Made by a program: the position numbers and the translations under genes
Shown here: positions 1 to 11,817 of the stretch, piece by piece
How positions within the stretch are numbered: position 1 is the first letter of the stretch
Layout: the number at the start of each line of letters is the position of its first letter
Source: Phytopythium helicoides
Taxonomy: Eukaryota > Oomycota > Peronosporomycetes > Pythiales > Pythiaceae
Assembly (NCBI GenBank): GCA_024867545.1
Contig: JANFNE010000018.1
Span: 1 to 64,000 of the forward strand
Direction of reading: 5' to 3'
Length of the DNA: 64,000 bases
Notes under the pieces: generated by a model
The model's input: only the letters and a program-made list of their open reading frames with translations
What the model was told of the DNA's origin: nothing
Databases searched by the model: none

Positions 1-300
1 TAGCTGCCGACTCCATATTGCCAAACATGAACGACAGGATACACGAGTCCAACAAGCACGGCGAGATGGTGGCATCCGCAATGCTTGAAGCAAATCAGAT
101 CATCTTGCTTATAGAGAGATTCCCGACCACGCTCCATGCCAGAACTGGAAAGCTGCTAATCGACCGAGGTATTCTCGGTTTTGAAGTGGGAAAGTTCAGC
201 CAAATGCAAAGTACGGTTGATTGATACGTAGCATTCATAGATGATAGAGGTGATGCATCCTTTCCCTCCTTGCAAAAGGTAAACATGATCGATAGATTCC
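1..300. other. No supported gene
   Basis: This left edge holds only short open frames on either strand, with no recognisable motif, repeat or RNA gene. The LRAT-RING gene ends just to the right. Confidence 0.5.
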
Positions 301-1544
301 TTATTCCCACGCAAGCGCATGCTTCGCACGCAACTTTGTCGACTTGTGGATCTCGTCAACAGCTCCAATGTCCGAGCTGTGGCATTTCAGAAGAGCAGAT
401 TAAATCGAATTCTCGATTGACATAGGCACGGTATGTATGACATGAGCACTCACCGGCAGTAGGGACAGCTCTTGTGCCCACTAGCGTTTTCGTGGAACGC
501 AGCAAAGCACACAGCGCACGTAAAGTGGTCGCATGGGAAGGCGACCGCGCGCACGCGCAGAAGATTCGAGTAGCAGATGCTGCAGGCATATCAAGTAGGT
601 TAGTTCCCATCAACTCGTTCTCTACAACCGTTCAAGTAGCCGCACCCGCACTGCAGCCCGTCCTCTGCCAGTCGACTCGCGAGCGCCTCATGTCTGTCGT
701 CGCCATATTTGCGCGCTGACGCGGCCACAGCCTCATGCCTGCGGCCTTCAATCCAGCTCGTCATATCCGCTGCAGACTGCCGCCCCTGCTCCGAGTCGGC
801 TCGTGCCGCGGCAGTATTCGCTGCCACATCAGCCCACAATCGTTCGCGCTCGGCTGTGTGGAGCCCACTTCCGACCTCCGAGTCCGAATCCGACAACGAT
901 GACAGCCGATCACCCTCGTCCTCGCTCATGTTCTCCCCGTCATCTCCGAACGTGTTGAGCGCTGACGCACCGACTGACGCTCCTGCAGTGGTGCCGACCG
1001 AAGCCGACAGCGCGTCGGCCTTCGTAAAGAGCGAGATCAGCGCGCCGACCACGAGCCCCGCTGCCCCGCCGACCGCCGCGCCCAGCATAGCCGCCGACAG
1101 CACGTCGCCCGCGTGGCTCTCGACCTGCGGCGACGCGCGCCGGCCGTAGCGTGCCCACGTCACAAAGTGCTCGCAGTTGTCGCTCACGCAGTCGTACTGC
1201 AGCGCCTCCCCCAGCCGCGAGCGCGCGCGCCGCGCCGCCTCCTCGCCGTCGAAAGGCTCAAGCGCGTGGTCACGCCGCATGCGCGCGTCCAGCTCGGCCG
1301 TGGCGCGCTCTGGCGCCTCGAAGAATCCGCCGCTCGGCCGCTTCATGACCGTGCGCAGCGTGTCGAGCCGCACCCGGAAGGCGCCGGCGCTCGAGGGCGA
1401 CCACAGGTGCACGACACGCCCGCGGCCCACGCTCAGCGCCAAGTGGCTGTAGGCGCCGCGGCGGAAGCGCAGCACGTCGCCAGGCACGAAGGCCGCGGCC
1501 AGCGCGCGCCAGTCGGGCTCCCCCTCAAGCTGCGGCTGCGCCAT
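301..1544 (-). CDS. LRAT-domain protein with C-terminal RING-HC finger
   Basis: Three-exon model: 1544-646, 579-454 and 376-301, with introns of 66 and 77 nt (second donor GTGAGT, acceptors CTGCAG and CCACAG). It totals 1101 nt and keeps frame, giving 366 residues. The N-terminal part is an LRAT/NlpC-P60-like fold: a GDVLRF strand, the His of YSHLALSVG and the catalytic-Cys motif NCEHFVTWARYG. A glycine/alanine-rich hydrophobic stretch (LGAAVGGAAGLVVGALISLF) may insert in a membrane. Splicing the first intron creates CGIC, which opens a RING-HC pattern C-x2-C-x13-C-x-H-x2-C-x2-C-x13-C-x2-C. The family transfers acyl groups or hydrolyses phospholipids through the Cys; the RING suggests ubiquitin ligase activity (inferred). 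An upstream in-frame Met at 1790 exists, but the Met at 1544 directly precedes the domain. The gene is divergent from the carboxypeptidase gene across 266 bp. Confidence 0.75.
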
Positions 1545-1810
1545 CTCGCCGAGAAAGTGCAAGTGGCGCTTGAGGGAACGGGACTGGGTCGCGCGTCTTT
1601 GCGGGGTGTTTCGAGGAGAATTAGCATACGTTTTACGGTTTCCCCTCTTCCATACAAATACAAGACGTTTACACCTTTGGAAGGCCGCGGATCGCGAATT
1701 TAGAGGAGAGAAGACACGTTTTGCCATCTTTTCGACGCGGAATTGCCGCGCCGAGGCCAGGACGCCCATCCACCCCTCGCACTTGCACACACGTCAGCTC
1801 TTGAGCAGCC

Positions 1811-4790
1811 ATGCGGGGCTCCTGGCGCGCTCTGCTGGCGCTCGCGGCCGCGCTTGCTGCACTGGCGCACGGCTCATCGACCTCCTCGACCTCCTCGAAC
1901 CTCCTCGAGCTTCCCGGCGGCCGGCGAGCCGTTCCGCTACCGCTCGTACGCGCAGACGGCCGCGTACCTGCTGGAGCTGAACGCGACGTTCCCGGAGGTG
2001 CTGCGCGTGTCAGTCGCGCAGGAGACGTACGGCCTGCCGTACCCGGAGGAGCTCACGTGCATCGTGGACGACGAGAGCAAGGAGGAGGCGCCGTGCAAGC
2101 ACTACGTGGTGCACCTGACCAACCACTCGACGCTCGCGGCGGACCAAGAGCGACCCGAGGTGTTCATCAGCGGCGCGCTGCATGGCAATGAGCGCGTTGG
2201 GCCCGTCTCGACGGTTGAGCTGCTCGCGCTGCTCGCCAAGTTCTCCACGTGGTTTCGCGCACCCGGAGAAGATGCCGGCGGACGCCAAAGGGAAATGTGT
2301 CGGTGGACACGCTGCGGTGGGCTCACATGCTCGTCAATACGCGCAACGTGCTGTCGACTCCCATGACCAACGCCTGGGGCATTTCCCACAACAAGCGCGA
2401 GGAGCTCGACGTCGACCCGAACAGAGACTACAACTACATGCGCAGCGGTGACGAGTGCATGACGACCATGACCTCGCGCTGTCGTCAACGAGATCTGGAG
2501 AGACCACATCTTCCAGATGGCTATCACGTTCCACGGTGGAACCCGCGCCGTCTCCTACGAGTGGGGCTCGCCTGATCCACTATGTCAAGGGTGACTCGAC
2601 GCGCAGTGAAAAGTCTCCTGACCACACGGCAGCAGTTCCAGCTCGCCAACACTTTCGCGACGTTCGCTGGCGCCTTCCACGACGGCACGCTTTACCCCAC
2701 CGGAACTATGAACGACATTGTCTACGGAGTAACTGGCGGAATGGAGGACTGGGCGTACGCGGCGTCATGGGAGAACGAGTTCTACAAGAACGACAAGCCT
2801 TTCAAGCCGTGTAGCCCCAAGACATTCGGAGGATACCCCGAGGAGAAGACTGTGTACGGCAGCGTCACTCACCGTGCCTTCAACATGCTGGTAGAAACCT
2901 CCAACAAAAAGGAGCCCAAAGAGAGTGACCTTGGTGAGTATGACGACTTGTACCGCACGAATGTGGACTTCTTCCACGCTACCGACGGCATCCGTGTGGG
3001 TCACGTGACCCAAAACGTGCGACTAGCACTCATGATGATCGAGATGGTACAGCCATTCGTTCGCTGGGTGGACTCGGGTATGGATGCATTCAACCAGTCC
3101 ACGTCAGCGCTGTCGCCGTTCCCGTCAGCAGCACGGTATGTGAGTGGGTACGACCAAGTGGATCAAATGGGCTGTGGCGCCTCAAGCTCGTCGGCGGAAC
3201 CACCACTACTGGCGACATGCAGCAGCTTGAACTGCACAGTTGATTTGTCGGCGGCAAAAACTGATGCAGTCAATCTTCAGCTTTCATGGGAAGTGCTCGG
3301 GTCGCTCACGATTGAAAAGACCAATATCCAGGTCGCTACGAGCCCGAAGTTTGAAGCGGGCAGTAAGTTCTTACCTAGGTATTGGATTCTTCGTTGAGAG
3401 TCCCTGACTGATGTGAAATTCGTTGCGGCAGGCATCATTCTCGAGACCACGGAGATGAGTGGGATCTCAAGGTATGTTACAGCATGTCTGGCTCGCGAAA
3501 TTTCCTTGGTGAGAGATCTAACGCACTACCCACAGACGCTTCTTTGAGTTCGCCTCTGATCAGGAAGAACAGAAGAATCTGAACGCGGATACGCTCGATA
3601 CATCGATGTTCATGGCGTGCTTAGAGTTTGATGAGTTGGTCTCTGGAGAGGTTTTTCGTGCGCGCCAAGGCCATCGTTGACCAGGTTAGTTTGATCTTGA
3701 CAGGAGTTATCGACAGAAACTGATTGCATGGTGGCTTTGCTCAGGACTGGGCATACCAAGGAATTGGGAGTGACAACCCGTCACCTGATGTTCCTCCACA
3801 ATCCCACATGGTGAATGCTCGTACGAATCCCAAATGGGACATGCAATGGAATGGTCACCGAGTCAAGGCATCGCTGGAGTGGTTCTCGCCGGTACGGCGC
3901 TTTATTGTGCTGGTAGTGTATCTCATATTATGCTAACGTTGTTTTGCGCTTGCAACCTGCAGGTCATATCCGTATCCTTTGTTGGCGGGTCTACTGATGA
4001 CAGTGCCGAATCGGATACTCAAGACGCAGCCAGTGGATTCACCGATGATACGACTGTGGGAGACGATGAGGCACTTGTGATCTACTCGCCTACCCCGTCC
4101 ATTGTTGTTGCTAATGCGACATCGATTCCGAACGACACGATCACGATTGAATCGACTGCTCTTCCTGATGACAGTTCAGTGGCTGAAGACGATGAGGATG
4201 AAGATGCATTGGAGTTGCCAGTTGTAATCACGGCAGCTCCTACCGCAACGCCACGTACCGTCACTAAGGCTCCTGTGACTGAGGACCAAGATGATGACGA
4301 AATTGAAGAGGAACTGGACGAGCTGGATGCCGAGCTCGACGCGGAAGACGGTGAGCTCGGGAGTAGCGATGAGATTGTTATCGAGGAAGCAGACGAAGAC
4401 GAAGAAGAAGACGAAGACGAGGGATATGATGACGACGATGATGTAGAAGAGACGTCAGCTCCTACGTCTGCTCCAGCCGTGACTTCCGCAGCAACCTCAG
4501 AACCATCGTCTGACACAGATGGAGGCGAGGCTCTTGCTGCGCTACAGCGAACTGATGACGACTCGAGCAATGGTCCGTCGTTGCTGACCGTGGGGTATGC
4601 GGTGCTGGGTACGGGTGGGATTGTGATGGCAGTCATCATGGCGCTTCTCTACCGTCGCGTCTTCCGGCGCCGTCGCCAGCCATACGAGAGCCTCAATGCT
4701 CCCCGCGCTTCTCCTTCGTCTCCCCGCCAAGGTCGTCGTGCATCCGTGGATCTCGAAGATGATGATGACGACGACGAAGAAGACCCGTAG
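1811..4790 (+). CDS. M14-family zinc carboxypeptidase, type I membrane protein (frame-disrupted)
   Basis: The start at 1811 opens a clear signal peptide (RALLALAAALAALAHG). The M14 zinc motif HGNER (HxxE) lies near 2190, followed by LVNTRN, PNRDYNYM, ITFHGGTRAVSYEWG and GMEDWAYAASW, typical of M14 enzymes. After the catalytic part come a beta-rich region, a long Asp/Glu-rich low-complexity stalk (about 4160-4440), one transmembrane segment (VLGTGGIVMAVIMALLY) and a basic/acidic tail. Introns: 3363-3431, 3472-3535, 3685-3744 and 3892-3962. The frame must change near 1905, 2250-2290, 2485, 2575-2630 and at a T5 run near 3655, none explained by splice sites. The conserved residues on both sides of each break argue for sequence error or very recent decay. 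It probably trims C-terminal residues of extracellular or vacuolar peptides. Confidence 0.7.
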
Positions 4791-4914
4791 AGCGAAAGAG
4801 TATCTGACCATGTAACCATTGGGAATGTACTTCGTAGGTTCGCTGAAGCGTTTGCCTAGCGAGTCGTCGCATCAGTTGCCCACTTTAGCTCTTGACAGCA
4901 GACCGCTCAGCAGC

Positions 4915-5175
4915 ATGGCAGCGGCTAGCTACGATGTGGATTTTGCCGCGCTTGGACTGTCGCCTGAGCGCTTTGCAGCCTTCCGACAAGTGTTTGAGTC
5001 GCTTGACACGGCACGCACTGGCGCCATTCCACCCTCGCGGCTTGAAGCTCTCTGTTTTCAGCTCGGTGAGCCGCTCGAAGACGAAGAGCTTGCAGTTGCG
5101 CGCACGAGTCTCACGGACCCACGCTCAGGACTCGTACACTTCTCGGCTTTCCTGAAGTGGTGGGTTGCCGAGTGA
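4915..5175 (+). CDS. Small EF-hand-like (calmodulin-fold) protein
   Basis: An 86-residue single-exon frame starting MAAASYDVDF. The pattern FRQVFESLDTARTGAIPPSRLEALCFQLG followed by DEELAVARTSLTDPRSGLVHFSAFLKWW has the helix-loop-helix spacing of an EF-hand pair. The loops lack several acidic calcium ligands (DTARTGAIP, DPRSGLVHF), so calcium binding is doubtful. An in-frame Met at 4819 would add 32 residues with no EF character; I prefer 4915. The gene lies 124 bp after the carboxypeptidase stop on the same strand, and whether it is independent is unknown. Confidence 0.55.
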   Translation: MAAASYDVDFAALGLSPERFAAFRQVFESLDTARTGAIPPSRLEALCFQLGEPLEDEELAVARTSLTDPRSGLVHFSAFLKWWVAE

Positions 5176-5249
5176 TATCGACAACAACAGATCCACAGCG
5201 ACAATCAACACCACGCAATTGATTGTTACTATTTTTCGTTCCATTATTA

Positions 5250-5999
5250 TCAAAGCCTCCTCTTGACACTACCTATAGAAGTGCTTGCATGAGTTCCGCT
5301 AGTTGGACTGATTGGGGCTGCTGCTGCTTTGATCAGCGTCTGAGATACAGCCGTGCGAACCCGCAGAGCACGAGTGATAAGCTCTCTGCGTCTGGAGCGA
5401 GAGTGTAGCAGCACGTTTCGCTCGTGCAGGCGGCGGAGCCGCTCCGGTGCATTTTCTAGGGTTGAATTGCCGCTCAAGTCCACAATGCACAGCTTCTTTA
5501 GATTCTCAAGCTGCTCGTCGATCGATTCGAGAGTATTGTCTCGTGCTATGAGCTCTTCTAGCTGCTCCAAGCGAGACAAGCTTGCAGGGAGAACGGTTAA
5601 TTTGTTGCTGGCCACGTTGAGGCGCTGCAACGATGTGTTCAAATGGTCCGGCAGTGACTGAAGCTTGTTTTCGGATACATCAAGTGTAGTTAGTAGTGGG
5701 AATAACGAGCCGAAGTCCGCAGGTAAATGCGTGAGGGAGTTCTTGCGCAAACTAAGCTTGCGCAGCTTTGGGAACAGAGGAAGATTGCGTGGAAACGACA
5801 TTAAATCGAGCCGAGAGAGATCGAGCTCTGCTCCTCCCATCTCTGTTAAGCATCGAGCGCACCGCTGCTTGATCATAGCCTCCAATGTTAGCTCTTGGTC
5901 AGTAGCTTCAGCTGAGCCGCCATCGGTCGGCTCAATCTCTTGCGGCTCCATTTTCTCGTCCTTGTTCATTAACGCTTTGCTCGAAAAATAAAAAGTCAA
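5250..5999 (-). CDS. Leucine-rich repeat protein
   Basis: A 249-residue frame (249 codons from the 5999 Met; Mets at 5969 or 5951 are also possible starts). It holds about five LRRs of the LxxLxLxxNxLxxLP type: LRKLSLRKNSLTHLP, LTTLDVSENKLQSLP, LQRLNVASNKLTVLP, LEELIARDNTLESI and LCIVDLSGNSTLE, roughly residues 75-195. A basic C-terminal tail follows. No signal peptide or kinase domain is visible, so a cytosolic protein-protein interaction role is inferred. It is convergent with the EF-hand-like gene and tail-to-head with the LCMT-GNAT gene. Confidence 0.7.
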   Translation of the reverse strand: MTFYFSSKALMNKDEKMEPQEIEPTDGGSAEATDQELTLEAMIKQRCARCLTEMGGAELDLSRLDLMSFPRNLPLFPKLRKLSLRKNSLTHLPADFGSLFPLLTTLDVSENKLQSLPDHLNTSLQRLNVASNKLTVLPASLSRLEQLEELIARDNTLESIDEQLENLKKLCIVDLSGNSTLENAPERLRRLHERNVLLHSRSRRRELITRALRVRTAVSQTLIKAAAAPISPTSGTHASTSIGSVKRRL

Positions 6000-6041
6000 T
6001 GTTAGCGCAACGACTGCTGTATTTAGTACCGCTAAGTTGAA

Positions 6042-7874
6042 CTACTGGAGCAACTTCTCGAAACGCACGAGCGTGAAAGACGAAAACGTCGAGATTGCTG
6101 TCTGAATGTAGCCGTGGGAAAGATACAGTTGCTGTGCCGCTTCCATCGCACCGATGGTCTCGAGACAAATCTTCTGGTACCCAAAAGACTCCCTTGAGCA
6201 ATCGACAAAGGCCTCCAGCGCTGAAACAAGAGCTGATGCAACACCACGACGACGGGCCGAAGCGTCTACACTGAGGCGGCAAAGTTCCGCGTTGGTTCCG
6301 ACCTCATTTGGGTCACTAGTCGCAAGAGGTTTGACACCAATGCATCCAACAAGAACGCCATCGATTTCGGCAACCCAGAAGCCTCTTGCTGGACCACGAA
6401 AGCTGCTTGAAACGTCCACCAAGTCCCCGCTCGGTGCCTGGAGTCGCTTCTCAACAAACTTTCGAACAGCCTTGGACGTCTTGCCGAACTCAAGATGGGT
6501 CGTGCGGAACAGTTCTTGCACGCGGACTAGATCATTTGGCTGGAATGTCCGCACAATAATCGGAGAAGTACTCGATGGTGGTCTTGATGGATACGCTGCC
6601 GCATAATAACCACTGCGGCTACTACCAACATGGCGATACACCTCACTGAAATCCTGGGTGTTAGTGGCGACAAACATGGCGTAATGAGCATTGCAAAGCC
6701 ACCAATCCGCAAATTCGTCAAACGGCTCAAGTGTCACGAGTCTCTTCTTGTCCTCAGCAGATGTGAGATGAGCGTAGACATCATTCATGTCTGTAATTGC
6801 ACAGTTTGACCACCCTGACAGCGCTAGGAAGCGGCGAGCATGGTCATGGGCAGTTTGAAACGTCCGCAGCGAGCGCAACTCACAGCCCTTGACAGCAAAA
6901 TATCGCTGCAGCGTCTCCCCAAATGTATCATTAAGCGAAATTGGGTCGTACAGCACGGCAGTTGCTGATGGAAAGCGCGAGGTGAGCCACTTGAGCAGCA
7001 TTGTGCCGCGCTCTGGCTCCAAATACGACTGCATGCAAGGCGGAAGGTTAGCGAGATATTTTTTTTTTGGAAGTCGAGAGTGCACGTACCACCACACACT
7101 CGGCCAAGACAAGCGTTGGAAGAGACCAGTCGATATCCGACGCCTCTAACTTCTTCTCCAGCGCAGTTGTATTGCCCAAATCGCACGTCAAGAGTGCATA
7201 CGTCGACGATGAAGCCACTTCTCCTGAAGTAGATGCAACCTCACATCGGTACGCAACTCCATCTTTGTCAACATGATCACTCAGAACGGATGCTGGCGCC
7301 GGGAAGAACTCGTCGCGCTGGTCTCTCAGCATCGTCACTTTGGGGTCCACGATAGGTGCGCAGTCCACCTCGAAAAACCGGACGCGCGTCTTCTGTGCCT
7401 GCACAAGCCGGAAGAAGAGGGTGTCGAAGCCCGCGCCAAGCGAGACAATATTCACCGGCTTGTCTTCATCTTTGCAGCAATTGAAAGTCAGCAATGGCAA
7501 ATCTCACGAACACAGCTTTAATGTGCTACCAACATACTTTGCATGAGGAAGGCGTCCACATGGTGCGTGATCGCCACGTGCCGCAGATAGTACCCCCGAT
7601 GGATCTACCGCGCTCAATCCACTACCGTCAGTAACCCGCATCAGCCACCGAAAGCAACTCCATGACCAATCCCACCAGCGGAATGCGGCGCGAGGGCTTG
7701 GTGACCACGAGTCGCAGGAAATCGTCGCGGAAGTAGCCTAGCGTGGCCGCCGACCTATCGTCACGTCATTCAGCCGCCAGCCTTCACCTTCTAGAGGCCC
7801 ATGGAGACGCACAGCTTGCACTTGGCGGCGTCGAGCGCCGTCTCGGCCACGTTGTGGTCGCTGGTGGCCGCCAT
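6042..7874 (-). CDS. Leucine carboxyl methyltransferase fused to a GNAT acetyltransferase domain
   Basis: Five-exon model: 7874-7822, 7754-7676, 7604-7538, 7469-7090 and 7028-6042. Introns are 61-71 nt, all GT-AG, and the sum is 1566 nt in frame (521 residues). The N-terminal two thirds resemble LCMT/PPM1, which methylates the C-terminal Leu of PP2A-type phosphatases: AATLGYFRDDF, IHRGYYLRHVAITHHVDAFL, the SAM loop VSLGAGFDTLFFRL, and LAECVVVSYLEPE formed across the last splice. The last ~170 residues are a GNAT fold: VRTFQPNDLVRVQELF, then motif A AELCRLSVDASARRRGVASALV with the RxxGxA acetyl-CoA loop, then LETIGAMEAAQQLYLSHGY. I see no stop or splice option separating the two halves, so a single fusion protein is predicted. 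The acetyl acceptor is unknown. Confidence 0.78.
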
Positions 7875-8120
7875 GCAACCAACCGCACCTGGAACCGAAA
7901 AATTGCTCGTCCGCCAGCAAAATTTGAAATACGTCAGCGTACCGGTATCCCACCGGTTCATCGATTAGTCCGGATGACAGTGGTTGAAGAAGCAGGACTC
8001 ACCCGTCGTCGGTCGCCGCTCTATGCCTGTCAACGTGGCAGGGTGGTGCGGCAGTCTCCAACAAGCCGCGTGCAGCTCAAGCCTCAAGCCCCACAAGCGA
8101 GAGAGAGACACACACTCCTG

Positions 8121-9658
8121 ATGGGCATCGAGGTCAAGGTGTCGACGCCCGAGAGCATCGCCGAGGACGTGCAGGCGCTGCGCGCCACCTTCCGCCAGGG
8201 CGTGACGCGCGACTTGGAGGCGCGACGCCGCACGCTCGACGCCATTGCGCGCATGCTGCGCGAGCAGCGCCAAGCCATCCAGGAGGCGCTGTGGAAGGAC
8301 ATGCACAAGCCGCCGGCTGAGACGCTCATCTCGGAGCTCGCGGCGCTCGACAGCGAGCTGCAGACGCACATGGACTACATGGGCGACTGGGCCGCGCCGG
8401 AGAAGGTCTGGACCAACCTCGCCAACCTGCCCGGCTCCGCCTACATTTACAAGGAGCCGCTCGGCGTCGTCTGCCTCATGGGCACGTGGAACTACCCCGT
8501 GCAGCTCACCATTTGGCCGCTCATTGGCGCCATCGCGGCGGGCAACTGCGTGCTGCTGCGCCTGCCGTCCGACGACACGTGCGTGCACACCACCGAGCTG
8601 CTCTTCAAGATCGTCAGCGGGTACATCAACCGCCAGGTCGTGCGAGTCGTGCACGGCAACATCCCGGCCACGCAAGGCCATGCTGTCGCACAAGTTCGAC
8701 CTCATTCTGGCCACGGGCGGCACCACGATCGGAAAGATCGTCGCGGAGGCTGCCGCAAAGACGCTCACGCCGACCATCCTTGAGCTCGGCGGCAAGTCGC
8801 CCACCATCGTCGACGAGACGGTCAATATCGACGTCACAGGCCAAGCGCCTCACGTGGGCGGCGTTTTTGAACTGCGGCCAGTCGTGCGTGCGTCCCGACT
8901 ACATCATGGTGAGCGCCAAGATTGGCGACAAGCTCGTGGCTGCGATCGAGAAGAACATCAAGACGTTCTTTGGCGAAGACGCAAAGGAAAGTGCGTCCTA
9001 CTGCCGCTTGGGTACTGACCGCTTTTACGCCCGCGTTGCCGCGTTGCTCGACAAGGATGCCAAGTTTGTCACATTTGGCGGCGAGCGGGACGCGGACGAT
9101 AAATTCATTGCCCCCACCGTGCTCAACTTCAAGCGCGACTTTGCCGCGTTCAAGGAGAGTGCTGTCATGCAGGAAGAGATCTTCGGGCCGCTGATACCGA
9201 TCTACTACTACGAGACGATTGACGAGGCTATCGACTACGTCAATGAGGGAGCAAAGCCGCTCGCGCTATACGTGTACTCATCCAAGTCGAAGGTCCAGGA
9301 GCGCGTACTTCAAGAGACGAGCTCGGGAACAGCCTGCATCAACGATTCGATGGTGCAGAATGTCAACCTGAACCTTCCGTTCGGTGGCATCGGAGCCTCG
9401 GGTATGGGTGCGTACCACGGCAAGCATTCGTTTGACACGTTCTCGCACAAGAAGGGTGTGCAGAAGAAGTACTGGATCTTTGATGCAGCGCAGCGCTACA
9501 TGCCGTATACGAACTCGAATGTCGCGATTCTGAAGCTCGTGATGCGGCCTATTCCTCGCGACGTTCTCGTCATGATGGTGTTCTCGATATTCGCGTTTCT
9601 CTTTACCGCGATCGGTCTCTTCATCCAGGACTACCGTCTCCGTGAGACGGACGAATAA
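8121..9658 (+). CDS. Tail-anchored fatty aldehyde dehydrogenase (ALDH3 class)
   Basis: About 510 residues. Landmarks in order: LGVVCLMGTWNYPVQLT (NAD/substrate region), ATGGTTIGK, the conserved Glu in LELGGKSPTIV, the catalytic Cys in NCGQSCVRPDY, QEEIFGPL, and NLPFGGIGASGMGAYHG. The C-terminus has a hydrophobic anchor (VLVMMVFSIFAFLFTAIGLFI), as in microsomal ALDH3A2-type enzymes that oxidise long-chain fatty aldehydes to acids. Two single-base insertions break the frame: one near 8683 (acgcaaggcc where acgaaggcc is expected) and one near 8840 (acaggccaag where acagccaag is expected). The flanking residues are perfectly conserved, so sequencing error is likely, but decay cannot be excluded. 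No introns are seen. The start at 8121 gives the usual family N-terminus. Confidence 0.82.
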
Positions 9659-9806
9659 GTTGGTGCGACTGTAATGAACGTAGCGTCGAGTGCAGTGGGC
9701 CATCCTATAAGCCCCTTTGGCTGAGTTAATATCACGTCGCTGTGTTTGTCATGAATTACATGCGGCCCTACTCATCTCGATCCCGACTCACAAAATACCA
9801 AGAATG

Positions 9807-11391
9807 TTACAGGCTCTTTGAGGCTGAAAGATGCATCGCCAACCGCGTTCGCATCGTCGAAGGATGGGTATCACGAGCAATTTCCTGTCACACCAAAAAG
9901 CACACGAATCAGCTTGCTATGACCAGCAATAACACAGGATCACGAAACAGAAACATACGTGATCGTCCAATAGCACGGTTGTCTTCAGCGGACTGAGCTC
10001 CATAGCTTTGTCAATGGCAGTCTTCGGGCGCTTCATAGCTTGCTCAACCTATTTCAAAGAGTTGCACGTAAACTTAGTGGTCCCTTTGCACAAGCTCATG
10101 GGTAGCAGCGATCAAACGTACGACGTGAATGGTCTCAGTCGTGTGGGTTACAACTTGAGCGAGCTTTGTATTTGCACTTGCAATAGTCGTCGATGTCTAC
10201 ACAAGCAGAAAGGAAAATTAGCGCAATGATAACGCAGATGCGATGTTGACATTAATCGTACCTTGACGTAAGCGTCTCGCAGAGCTTCCACTTCGGCATC
10301 CTCAATTTCCACATCCTTGGACGCTTCTGCGGTGCTGCACGCATCAAAAGTCCTTCAGATTATAACTTCAAATGCCATATACACGCAGAAATAAAGCTTA
10401 CGTGACCAGTACGTCTGCACTCCGTTTCCGCTCGTTTGCAAGCTGCAACCGAGTGGCGACTGCAGCCAATTGCGGAACCTAAATGTATGGAAATCCAATG
10501 AGTAACCGGATAACCCACATTCACAAGGCAACATACACATAAACGCTACAAACCTCTTTGCGTAGCGCTGCGATAGAAGCCTCCTTGGCCTTTAGCTTCC
10601 TTTCCATCTCGGCGACCTTGGCAGCGATAGCTGTATCTATCGGCTCCACATCCTCTGCGAACGGGTTGTAATAGTGTTAGCTGGACAATACAGGTAGATG
10701 ATCAATCTAAAGCGGTAGTTTTCATACCTTTGCTATCAGGGTTGTATTTGCGCAGTGCTGCAGCAAAGACGTTGGCGCAGAGGTCGGTCACGTGAGCGCG
10801 GAAGATCTCCTTCTGCGGCTTGGACGACTCGGAGCACTCGAGAAGTGCTGTCTCGACCATTTTGGCCTCGCACCGCCGCTGCGCTTCCTTGAGCTCTGCA
10901 TACGTATAGCGCGAGGAGCGAGAAGGAGTGGCGGCAGTAGGTGTGCGCTTTGGCGCCGGCGTCGGCGCAGCGGGCGTCGTCTGGGTCTTAATCACTGGCT
11001 GCTCGCGCGGAGGGGACGGCGGGTTGAACCGCGGAGCCTCCTCCTCTGTCTTCTCCTCTGCGATCTCCTTCTGCTGCTGTTGCTGCTGCTGTTGCTGGTC
11101 CACGGGCACCTCGAGCTCCTGCGGCTCCTCTTGCTGCTCCTGAAGCGGCTCTGCTGGCTGCGCGGGTGTTTCCTCCGCCCTCTCCTCCTTCTCCTCCTCG
11201 CCGTCCTCGTTGTCCGTGAGTGGCCGGTCCTCCGCCTCCGCGCGCTTCTCCTGCGTCTGCGTGGGCTCCTGCGACTGCTGCGACTCGCCCACGAGCCCCA
11301 GCGAGCGCTCCGCCTCTTCGATCTCCTGCTCCCGCTCCGCCTCGGCCGCCAGCGGCCGCTCCGTCGCCCGCTCGTCGCCCGCGTCCGCCAT
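9807..11391 (-). CDS. Coiled-coil protein, possible kinetochore NSL1/Mis14-like subunit
   Basis: Seven exons assemble in frame: 11391-10728, 10654-10554, 10478-10402, 10334-10262, 10196-10122, 10048-9959 and 9884-9807. They total 1158 nt (385 residues), with GT-AG introns of 65-75 nt. The first ~150 residues are low-complexity Glu/Gln/Pro-rich with a poly-Gln run. Next comes a conserved-looking helical block (YAELKEAQRRCEAKM, IFRAHVTDLCANVFAAALRKYNPD), followed by coiled coil (KVAEMERKLKAKEASIAALRKEV) and a C-terminal helical part ending MKRPKTAIDKAMEL. The order of helix, RKYNP turn, coiled coil and the ExxxAx(R/K)P element reminds me of NSL1/Mis14 of the MIND complex, but I hold that weakly. 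The gene is divergent from the PH/CHI gene. Confidence 0.65.
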
Positions 11392-11817
11392 GGCCTCGCC
11401 CCGTTCCCGCCGCCGCGACCAAATATTCAAACCACAACCCACGCGCTTATTCCGGAACGCACCACTTATTCCACCACGGTCGCACTTTCTCCGTATGTCC
11501 TCCTTATAAAGTCCCTTTACAAATGTATTTTCCAATAAAAACCCTTCTATAGTCCTGCTTTAAACCGGACACCGCGCTTCCACGCGCAAGTCAGTCACAG
11601 TCACAGTAGCACCACGCGGCCGACGACCGCGTCGCTGCCTTCCGCCGAGCGGCTTCAAGCGCGCCGCCCGCCGCGCCGCGCTCTCTTCCTCGCGCCACTG
11701 TAGGTACACAGGCGCCCGTGTCCACACTGCGGTTGTCCCCTTCGGTGAGGAGCGCGGCCCGTTTGCCGAGCTTTTCCCTTGCGCCGCGAGCGACAGGACG
11801 ACTGAGCAGCTCCTCCG
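11392..11817. promoter_or_regulatory. Divergent intergenic region
   Basis: A 426-bp gap between two divergently transcribed genes (start codons at 11391 on - and 11818 on +). It must hold both promoters. I did not find an exact copy of the oomycete initiator-flanking element here. Confidence 0.4.

Noticed and set aside
4160..4780. Long - strand Ser-rich frame opposite the carboxypeptidase stalk
   Set aside because: It is the complement of GAN/GAN acidic codons (poly-Ser shadow). The + frame has a membrane anchor and joins the enzyme by splicing.
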